Source of the DNA: Edaphovirga cremea
GTDB lineage: Bacteria; Pseudomonadota; Gammaproteobacteria; Enterobacterales; Enterobacteriaceae
Direction: 5' to 3'
Assembly: GCF_003332275.1 (NCBI RefSeq)
Contig: NZ_QOVA01000002.1
Span: 248,001-312,000, forward strand
DNA length: 64,000 nt
Shown here: piece by piece, positions 20,170 to 26,725 of the stretch
How the letters are laid out: the number at the start of each line of letters is the position of its first letter
How positions within the stretch are numbered: position 1 is the first letter of the stretch
The notes under the pieces: generated by a model
What the model saw: the letters and a program-made list of their open reading frames with translations, nothing else
What the model was told of the DNA's origin: nothing
Database searches by the model: none
Made by a program: the position numbers and the translations under genes

Positions 20170-20883
20170 ATGTCACAAAAAATCACTTTCTCCACTAATT
20201 ACGAATCAACCATTGAAGCTTATAAGGAGTACAGTAAAAATGCAGGGTGTTCACTCTCCGCGACTATTTCTCAAGTGTTGCATACTGCTGCACCATCGTT
20301 TTTGAAAAAACAAATTCCATTGATTCCATTGATTGAGGGAGAATCGAAAAAAACAGATGCAGAGTTTTTTCTGGATGTTTGGAAGTCTCATATTTTAATG
20401 TCTGGAGATATTCTAGATGTGACAGATATAAAAAACAGTCTTCCAGATCAGAGAATGAGTAATCTTGAAATAGAGGAAATTAAAAAGACGTTAAGAAACT
20501 GCATTAAAGATACTGAGGTGAAAAATGCTATTTATATTTACACGGATCGAAAGGTGAATTATGCAAAACGATTGGCAACTGGGCTTGCTACTATCCAGTT
20601 GATCAAAGATACCATGTATGAATGCAATTTTTTTGATCTTAGCAGAGTTGTATTACTTCCTGCTATTGAGTTAATTGAATACGGAATATATAGAGTTCTC
20701 AAAAAGCACTCTGTAAACACCTCGTTTCCGCATATTTGTTGGATTCCGATATTTTACATAAACGATAAGGCGGTGATGATTCCAGTGATTCGAGAAGGTG
20801 ACGTTGCATCTTCCTCAAAACCAACGGGGAACATTATCATTATTAATCCTTTTGCCGATATGATTAATGGTGAAAAAAATTGA
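20170..20883 (+). CDS. Unrecognised 237-residue protein, possible ribbon-helix-helix start
   Basis: Product not recognised. It starts at ATG 20170 behind GAGG. The first 45 residues (ITFSTNYESTIEAYKEYSKNAGCSLSATISQVLH) have the look of a ribbon-helix-helix DNA-binding unit: a beta strand, then a helix, a turn at AGCSL and a second helix. The remaining 190 residues are mixed, with no membrane segment. AT-rich like the 18702 gene. In this position a regulator or cargo of the satellite element is plausible. Confidence 0.65.
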   Translation: MSQKITFSTNYESTIEAYKEYSKNAGCSLSATISQVLHTAAPSFLKKQIPLIPLIEGESKKTDAEFFLDVWKSHILMSGDILDVTDIKNSLPDQRMSNLEIEEIKKTLRNCIKDTEVKNAIYIYTDRKVNYAKRLATGLATIQLIKDTMYECNFFDLSRVVLLPAIELIEYGIYRVLKKHSVNTSFPHICWIPIFYINDKAVMIPVIREGDVASSSKPTGNIIIINPFADMINGEKN

Positions 20884-20910
20884 TGTATTAGAGTATTACA
20901 CTGAATTGCT

Positions 20911-20928
20911 CCTTTAGACACCTAAAGG
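20911..20928. promoter_or_regulatory. Hairpin/operator-like palindrome
   Basis: CCTTTAG, a 4-base spacer ACAC, then CTAAAGG: a perfect 7-bp inverted repeat between the 20170 gene and the recombinase-like gene, 38 bases before the latter's start. There is no T-run, so an operator is as likely as a terminator. Confidence 0.45.
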
Positions 20929-20965
20929 TAGCTATAATTAATAATTGATACCGGAGTTAAGCAGA

Positions 20966-21529
20966 ATGTCTGGATTTTTTTACCATCTATACCGGAATGT
21001 GGCTGAAGTTGAGGATCAGAATCTTAAGTCGGAGATTAAAGACGTACGCACAGCTTTATCGATAAGTTCGGAACGGACACTGATTGACAGTCAACCGTCA
21101 CCCAACAAATCGAATTCTTTGAAAATCCTTATCAACCGAGGGATGGGTAGAGGCGACGATCTGGTTGTATTAGACCTAAATAGTTTGGGGAGCAACGCAG
21201 AGGAGATCCAGGAAAACATAATACGATGCGCTAAAAAGGCTATACGCATTCATTGTTACTTCCCTCAAAAGAAGCTAACCTCGACTGCTGACGGATATAT
21301 TTTTACTTTATTACTTCCAAAGATACAGAATGAATGCAGGAAGGTGGACTTAGCTGCGTTGAAGAAAAGAAATATCACTAAGCCATTAGGTAGAAGGGAA
21401 GGAAGCGAATATCGTGAAGGCATCGAGCTAGCTAAGTGCAGAGGGCTGACTCAATCGCAAACAGCAAAAGAATTGGAGATAAGCATATCGACAGTAAAAC
21501 GTAATTGGAATAAAGGAATTATCGGTTAA
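20966..21529 (+). CDS. Serine-recombinase-like protein without catalytic serine
   Basis: A 187-residue protein whose layout follows small resolvases and invertases. The first 115 residues align by eye with the catalytic domain: LYRNVAEVEDQNL in the place of the family YARVSTxDQNL, then GRGDDLVVLDLNSLGSNAEEIQENI in the place of GDxLVVxxLDRLGRSxxDL. The C-terminal GIELAKCRGLTQSQTAKELEISISTVKRNW is a resolvase-type helix-turn-helix. The nucleophilic serine is replaced (V-A instead of V-S) and DRLGR has become NSLGS, so strand cleavage is unlikely. It may act as a DNA-binding regulator. The start ATG 20966 is preferred over an in-frame TTG at 20945. Confidence 0.7.
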   Translation: MSGFFYHLYRNVAEVEDQNLKSEIKDVRTALSISSERTLIDSQPSPNKSNSLKILINRGMGRGDDLVVLDLNSLGSNAEEIQENIIRCAKKAIRIHCYFPQKKLTSTADGYIFTLLLPKIQNECRKVDLAALKKRNITKPLGRREGSEYREGIELAKCRGLTQSQTAKELEISISTVKRNWNKGIIG

Positions 21530-21628
21530 TTCAGCAAGCTAATTGCAGAGTAACTTTTAAACAGTCATCACAGGCTGGGGGCGACTTTATCTTAAATTTA
21601 GATGTTGGATAGGTATTATAATGGCTAT

Positions 21629-21752
21629 CTATCCTTAATATTGCCTAATAACCATCTAAGGATAGTATTACTAATAAAGTAATGATCAGATCACAACGGT
21701 ATGGGGATACTAAGATCTGATGCCAGTATATACCTTAATTATCGATAAGGTA
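21629..21752. other. Cluster of three inverted repeats, origin or operator candidate
   Basis: Three inverted repeats sit in the 296-bp gap upstream of the Gp2-like gene: CTATCCTTA...TAAGGATAG (21629-21637 / 21657-21665), ATCAGATC...GATCTGAT (21685-21692 / 21714-21721) and TACCTTA...TAAGGTA (21731-21737 / 21746-21752). No gene is seen here. HUH-type initiators usually nick at a hairpin near their own gene, so this could be the element's replication origin, or an autoregulatory operator. Confidence 0.5.
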
Positions 21753-21825
21753 CAGCCCTGCCTGTGTGGCAATAACTAATATGGTCTCTGACAGATTGTA
21801 GGACCAAACACATAGGTATATTGAT

Positions 21826-22428
21826 ATGAATTATGTACAGCTTTATCGGATGAAGATTAATGCATTATTGAATGCTCTGACGAATAAATATCCACGAGTT
21901 ACGGCGGTAAGGGTAGATATCCATTATCCAGGTATCGTCGATGATGGTGATAACATTTGCTGTTTCCCTAATCTGGAACCGGGAGTAATGTCGCGGATGC
22001 GCGGCGCCCTAAAGGCTAAACTGGAAGCTGACAAAACTCGTAAGCAACGAGAGGGTAAACGTATCTATCGCTGCCCTATGTTTATTATGTGGGCAAGAGA
22101 GTTTTCAGAATCAGGTAAATGCCATTACCACATTTGCCTGTTATTCAACAAAGACGCTTACTACCATCTCGGTGATTACAATCATGAAGACAACCTGAGA
22201 GGGATGATTACTGGCGCATGGTACAGCGCTCTAGGGCTGGAACTCGAAGATCACCAAGGCTTGGTGCATTTTCCAGATGATTGCCGCTACGTGCTGGACA
22301 CTAACAGTCCTGACTTCGACGAACATTACCAGGACCTGCTTGAGCGTCTGGATTACCTGAGCAAAGTCGAAACCAAAGTTTTTGGGGAAGGGGATCGTAA
22401 CTTCGGGTGTAGTCGAATCGATCTGTGA
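21826..22428 (+). CDS. Inovirus Gp2 / YagK-YfjJ-type HUH replication protein
   Basis: A 200-residue protein of the YagK/YfjJ C-terminal domain class, related to inovirus Gp2. The motif CHYHICLLFNKDAYYHLGDY near residues 104-123 carries H-Y-H, the metal-binding HUH pair, and a possible nucleophile lies in ERLDYLSKVETKVFG near 177-181. The family initiates rolling-circle replication; in P4-like and CP4-57 elements its members lie downstream of alpA, as here. The gene ends just before a terminator at 22439. Whether it is active cannot be judged; no residue is obviously missing. Confidence 0.82.
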   Translation: MNYVQLYRMKINALLNALTNKYPRVTAVRVDIHYPGIVDDGDNICCFPNLEPGVMSRMRGALKAKLEADKTRKQREGKRIYRCPMFIMWAREFSESGKCHYHICLLFNKDAYYHLGDYNHEDNLRGMITGAWYSALGLELEDHQGLVHFPDDCRYVLDTNSPDFDEHYQDLLERLDYLSKVETKVFGEGDRNFGCSRIDL

Positions 22429-22438
22429 TTTGTGTGTG

Positions 22439-22459
22439 GCCTTCTCCGTGTGGGAAGGC
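22439..22459 (+). terminator. Terminator after the Gp2-like gene
   Basis: GCCTTC pairs with GAAGGC around a 9-nt loop, followed by T CATTTA. It begins 10 bases after the stop of the 21826 gene and probably ends the element's plus-strand transcription. Confidence 0.65.
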
Positions 22460-22502
22460 TCATTTATGTCAGAAGTATGTGCTGTAAACGATAGCGCAAC
22501 TC

Positions 22503-24120
22503 TGTCCTCCCGGAGATGCGGATGTTTTGTTGGACTGGTTATGTTGTGATCCCCAGATGCTGGCGGTACTTCACCGGACTCATCGCACCTAATGAGATCT
22601 TGATTCGCTTCTCGTTATACCAGCGTATGTACCTGTCCAGGAAGCAGATAAAATCTTCCAGCGTTGTGGTGGCCCAGTTTCTGCCATAGTACATTTCATT
22701 TTTGACCCGCCCGAAGAAGCCTTCACACGCCGCGTTATCCGACGAGCAACCTTTGCGTGACATAGACCTTATAAGACCTGATGCACTGATACGATCCAGC
22801 CAGCCCGGCCATCGATAATGGCCGCCTCTGTCGCTGTGTATTACCGGTCTTTCATTTTCTCTGAGCGTATCGATCGCATCATCGAGCATACCATTCACCA
22901 GTTTTGCATCCAGACGTGTGCCTATCGACCAGCTCACTACTTTGCCATCAAAACAGTCGATTACTGGCGACAGATAGACCTTGCCTGCCGGAAGCTGGAA
23001 CTCGGTAATATCAGTCAGCCACTTCTCATTTGGCCGGCAGGCGCGAAAATTTCTGGCAAGGATATTTTCAGGTGCCGGCCCTATTTCTCCGCAGTAAGAG
23101 CTGTATCGCCGCCGCCCGGCTCGCTTAACGATGAGTTGCTCCTCAGCCATCAGCCTGCGAACGACCTTTTCAGAGATGTGGGAGTTGTTCTCCCTGAGCA
23201 TTGCGTGGAGACGCCGGTAGCCATAGCAGCGGTAATTTCCTTCAAAGATCTTTCCCATGGCAACGCGTATTTCCGCATACTTATCATGCAGACGTTGGCT
23301 CGCTTTGTGATAAAAATAGCAACTCCGGGCGAGTTGCAGAACACAAAGCAATTCAGCGATGGGATAGATATTCTTAAGGGCATCAACGATCTGGGTTTTC
23401 TCCCTGTTCTTCAGGGTCAGGACGCTGATGCCCATGTCTTTTTTTATTAGTTCATTCGCTTTTGTCAGGATGTCACGTTCAAGATGCAACTGATGAAGTT
23501 GCTGTTTAAGCCGGGTAATTTCATCAATCAATGGATCCTGGTTTTTATCCTGAGGGGCTGCTTTACGTCTACGCATGGATTTATAAGCCTCATCGTCGAG
23601 CAGGTCTTTCTTCCATTTGTACAGGACCGGAACGCTGACGCCTATGCTTTGTGCAACTTTAAGGGCGGTTCCACGCCGGTTGCAGAGCTCACGGACAGCC
23701 TGAGATCTTTCATCCGGAGTGAAGCATTTGTTCGTATTTGAGCGAACGACCAGAGGACTCCGGTTTGGATAAAGCTCTTCAATCCAGCGTTTAAGCAACT
23801 CATTGCTGGGATAGCCTTTGGCTCGCCGGGTGAACGCCAGACGACCACCATGCGTCAGGTAATGCTCAACAGCAGCAATTTTTTGTGCATGCGAATATCG
23901 TTGTCTCGATTTTAATTCTCTCGGTAAGTTGCCAGTTTTTTCATAAATTCGCACCCAGCGACCGAGCTGTTTAATGGACGGATACCCCAATTCTCTAACA
24001 ACCACAGAGGCTTTTTTACCATACCGATAATAGAGTTCAACAGCCCTAATCCGGTCCTCATATGAATGCATGAATTATCTCCTGAAGGTCCAGGAAAACG
24101 TCCGCACTCCCCCCCTCTGA
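22503..24120 (-). mobile_element. IS3-family insertion sequence
   Basis: One long transposase gene is bounded by imperfect inverted repeats: 22517-22535 (TGCGGATGTTTTGTTGGAC) and, inverted, 24088-24106 (TGCGGACGTTTTCCTGGAC), 16 of 19 matches. The outer limits are approximate because the last 14 bases at each end match poorly. I could not find a target duplication. Its right end lies about 20 bp from the duplication of the IS256-family element. Confidence 0.8.
22539..24071 (-). CDS. IS3-family transposase, single long frame
   Basis: A 510-residue transposase. The first 170 residues carry two helix-turn-helix units (YHRYGKKASVVVRELGYPS-like and ALKVAQSIGVSVPVLYKWKKD), followed by a leucine-rich coiled stretch near 195-215. 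The rve-type catalytic domain has D in WLTDITEF (about 352), D in VIHSDRGGHY (about 420) and E in NAACEGFFGRVKNE (about 455), a complete DDE triad. Most IS3 elements need a -1 frameshift between orfA and orfB; here both parts are in one frame, which fits the few groups with a single ORF or a natural fusion. It looks functional. Confidence 0.88.
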   Translation of the reverse strand: MHSYEDRIRAVELYYRYGKKASVVVRELGYPSIKQLGRWVRIYEKTGNLPRELKSRQRYSHAQKIAAVEHYLTHGGRLAFTRRAKGYPSNELLKRWIEELYPNRSPLVVRSNTNKCFTPDERSQAVRELCNRRGTALKVAQSIGVSVPVLYKWKKDLLDDEAYKSMRRRKAAPQDKNQDPLIDEITRLKQQLHQLHLERDILTKANELIKKDMGISVLTLKNREKTQIVDALKNIYPIAELLCVLQLARSCYFYHKASQRLHDKYAEIRVAMGKIFEGNYRCYGYRRLHAMLRENNSHISEKVVRRLMAEEQLIVKRAGRRRYSSYCGEIGPAPENILARNFRACRPNEKWLTDITEFQLPAGKVYLSPVIDCFDGKVVSWSIGTRLDAKLVNGMLDDAIDTLRENERPVIHSDRGGHYRWPGWLDRISASGLIRSMSRKGCSSDNAACEGFFGRVKNEMYYGRNWATTTLEDFICFLDRYIRWYNEKRIKISLGAMSPVKYRQHLGITT

Positions 24121-24147
24121 GAATTTCAAAGACAGAACTTAATTTAG

Positions 24148-25462
24148 GAGACTGTAATTTAAATTGTGTAATTGCCTGTTTTTGATATGTTCCTCCTGAC
24201 AATGGAGACAGGCAATTTATGGACGAAAAGAAACTTAAGGCACTTGCTGCCGAACTGGCCAAAGGCCTTAAAACCGAAGCCGATCTCAATGCGTTTTCTC
24301 GTATGCTGACCAAGCTCACCGTCGAAACCGCCTTGAATGCCGAACTTACTGACCACCTCGGCCATGAAAAAAATGCCCCTAAAACAGGCTCGAATACCCG
24401 TAACGGTTACTCGTCTAAAACGCTGTTCACTGATGATGGCGAGATCGAGCTGAACACACCACGTGACCGTGAAGGCTCCTTTGAACCCCCGTTGATAAAG
24501 AAAAATCAGACGCGTATCACGCAGATGGACAGCCAGATTTTATCCTTATATGCCAAAGGGATGACCACAAGGGAAATCGTCGCCACATTCAAGGAGATGT
24601 ACGATGCCGATGTGTCACCCACGCTAATATCCAAAGTCACCGATGCCGTTAAAGAGCAGGTCACCGAGTGGCAGAATCGCCCCCTAGACTCACTGTATCC
24701 CATTGTTTACCTTGACTGTATCGTGGTGAAAGTGCGTCAAAATGGCAGCGTAATCAACAAGGCCGTATTCCTGACCCTGGGGATTAACACCGAGGGGAAA
24801 AAAGAACTGTTAGGCATGTGGCTGGCCGAGAATGAGGGAGCGAAGTTCTGGCTCAACGTATTGACTGAGCTGAAAAATCGGGGGCTTCAGGACATCCTGA
24901 TTGCTTGCGTAGACGGCCTGAAGGGCTTCCCGGACGCGATAAACAGCGTCTATCCGCAAACCCACATCCAGCTGTGCATTATCCACATGGTGCGTAACAG
25001 CCTGAAGTACGTGTCGTGGAAAGACTACAAAGCGGTCACCAGCGGGTTGAAAACGGTGTACCAGGCCCCGACAGAGGAAGCAGCTCTAATGGCGTTAGAT
25101 AAGTTCGCGAGCTTCTGGGATGAGAAATACCCGCAAATCAGTAAAAGCTGGCGTGCTTACTGGGAGAATCTCAACACGTTCTTCGGTTATCCTGCGGATA
25201 TCCGCAAGGCCATTTACACAACTAACGCTATTGAATCGCTGAACAGCGTTATCCGGCAGGCGATTAAGAAGCGTAAAGTGTTCCCGACAGACGACTCGGT
25301 GAGAAAGGTGATTTATCTGGCGATCCAGGCGGCGTCGAAAAAATGGAATATGCCGATCCAGAACTGGCGGTTGGCAATGAGTCGCTTTATTATCGAGTTC
25401 GGTGACCGTCTAAACGATCACCTTTAATAGGCTGGCAGTTACACAGAATTATGGGCAGGCTC
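24148..25462 (+). mobile_element. IS256-family insertion sequence, complete
   Basis: A 1,315-bp element with inverted ends (left GAGACTGTAATTTAAATTGTG..., right, inverted, GAGCCTGCCCATAATTCTGTG...). It is flanked by an exact 8-bp direct repeat TAATTTAG at 24140-24147 and 25463-25470, the usual target duplication length for this family. Its right edge falls on the stop codon of the BRO-N gene. Confidence 0.9.
24219..25427 (+). CDS. IS256-family mutator-type transposase
   Basis: A 402-residue transposase of the size and sequence of ISEc39/IS1414-type enterobacterial IS256 members. The DDE residues can be seen in PIVYLDCIVVKVRQNG (D near 167), LIACVDGLKGFPDAI (D near 233) and YTTNAIESLNSVIRQ (E near 340). 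ELTDHLGHEKN near 45 and CIIHMVRNSLKYVSWKDYKAV are family hallmarks. ATG 24219 lies behind ATGGAGACAGG. The gene and both element ends are intact, so transposition is plausible. Confidence 0.93.
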   Translation: MDEKKLKALAAELAKGLKTEADLNAFSRMLTKLTVETALNAELTDHLGHEKNAPKTGSNTRNGYSSKTLFTDDGEIELNTPRDREGSFEPPLIKKNQTRITQMDSQILSLYAKGMTTREIVATFKEMYDADVSPTLISKVTDAVKEQVTEWQNRPLDSLYPIVYLDCIVVKVRQNGSVINKAVFLTLGINTEGKKELLGMWLAENEGAKFWLNVLTELKNRGLQDILIACVDGLKGFPDAINSVYPQTHIQLCIIHMVRNSLKYVSWKDYKAVTSGLKTVYQAPTEEAALMALDKFASFWDEKYPQISKSWRAYWENLNTFFGYPADIRKAIYTTNAIESLNSVIRQAIKKRKVFPTDDSVRKVIYLAIQAASKKWNMPIQNWRLAMSRFIIEFGDRLNDHL

Positions 25463-26253
25463 TAATTTAGCGTTATTTTTCCACTTTCATTCATTATAGA
25501 TATCGCTTCGTCAATAGTCTGTGTAGTAAAGAGTGTATTCTCTCTGCTATCTCTACGGATAACCTTTCTATTATTTCTAATAGAAATATTTTCGCACCAA
25601 GCCAATGTCTCGGTTACATGTTTTTCATCCATGAACATATCTAAAAAAGTAAGCCGACTATCAAGAGATTGCATATCTTCTGCTACAACGGATGTCCCGG
25701 ATTCTAACAGGTTTAGGCGGTTTTCAACATCAGCAACTTTGCCTTTTACTTGCGATACATCTTCTACTAATTTCTCATGTTTGTGGATAGCATCAGCAAG
25801 TGCTCGTGAGTTCTGAGCAAGCATCTCTGCCATTTGAGCGAAAGTAGACCCTTTTGCTTCTGGCGGAGGTGGGTAGACTCCGTGTTTAGTCAACGATGGT
25901 ATGACCTCGTGAAATAACCATTTTTGAAAGCGTTTACCAGCAGCGCTTCGGTCACTTGACATAACACGATATAATCCTGGCTGGGTAACAAAAATTTCTT
26001 TTTGCCCTTCAAACACACCATTCTCTGCATCAGTTGTAATATATTCATCAGAGTCAAGTGCCTGTAGTTGAGCTCTGATTATACCTGGCATCGATTTTAC
26101 TGTGTAATCAGCGTTTATCTCTCTATTTTCTTTATTCAGAGTGACTAAAACGTCCCGCAGCGAGATATATAAGATCTCACCAAGCATCAACGTTCTTAAA
26201 TCGCTTTCCCCAGTTTCACCTCGATAACAAATTTTGGTCAGATTACTATTCAT
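25462..26253 (-). CDS. BRO-N domain phage antirepressor-like protein
   Basis: A 263-residue protein. Residues about 20-115 form a BRO-N domain: LGEILYISLRDVLVTLNKENRE, then KEIFVTQPGLYRVMSSDRSAAGKRFQKWLFHEVIPSLTKHGVY, the diagnostic ending. A coiled-coil-like stretch (about 145-185) and a short C-terminal domain follow. BRO proteins bind DNA and often act as prophage antirepressors. The second ATG (26253) is best placed behind GAGG. The last coding base run ends in TAG, where the IS256 element supplied the final G-equivalent base; the uninterrupted sequence would have read TAA at the same codon, so the protein is unchanged. Confidence 0.82.
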   Translation of the reverse strand: MNSNLTKICYRGETGESDLRTLMLGEILYISLRDVLVTLNKENREINADYTVKSMPGIIRAQLQALDSDEYITTDAENGVFEGQKEIFVTQPGLYRVMSSDRSAAGKRFQKWLFHEVIPSLTKHGVYPPPPEAKGSTFAQMAEMLAQNSRALADAIHKHEKLVEDVSQVKGKVADVENRLNLLESGTSVVAEDMQSLDSRLTFLDMFMDEKHVTETLAWCENISIRNNRKVIRRDSRENTLFTTQTIDEAISIMNESGKITLN

Positions 26254-26725
26254 CATTCCTCACACCGCAAATTATGGACGTATGCAGACTCAGTATACTT
26301 TATTGTTTTTAATATAAAAAGATCCAAAATCTTGAGTGAGGCAATAAGTGTTCCTTGTTGCTAGCTTCTCACGCAGAGAACGTTTTTTTACGTAAAAAGT
26401 GATTGATATGCCCTACAATCGCATAGATTACTCGGTCGTTAGTGGCATAGAAGATCTCCGGATTAACTACGCTTTGCTCACTGATAAAGAACATCTGAGC
26501 CTACTTTAGTCCTTTGTGTTCCATATCTTCTTACATGGTCATAAGTTACTTGAAGCTAAATAACTGCGCCTAATACCACTCCAGTTGTCGATTTCTGGGG
26601 ATGCTTGTCCAGTGAACAGCAGTAGCTGGTGAAGCTGTATGGTGACTGACTCCCTTTACCAACAAAGAGAAAACCCAAGCGTAGCAAGGCCTGATGCAAG
26701 GTGTAGCACAATTAGGCGCAGCTAT
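26254..26725. other. Intergenic region with a possible 33-codon ORF
   Basis: No clear gene. On the plus strand a 33-codon frame starts at ATG 26409 (MPYNRIDYSVVSGIEDLRI) and stops near 26510; it has no good ribosome-binding site and could be the 5' end of a lost gene. The left part near the BRO-N start is AT-rich and should contain its promoter. Confidence 0.35.

Noticed and set aside
22818-23450. Plus-strand 210-codon frame within the IS3-family element
   Set aside because: It is antisense to the DDE domain of an intact transposase and has no independent support.
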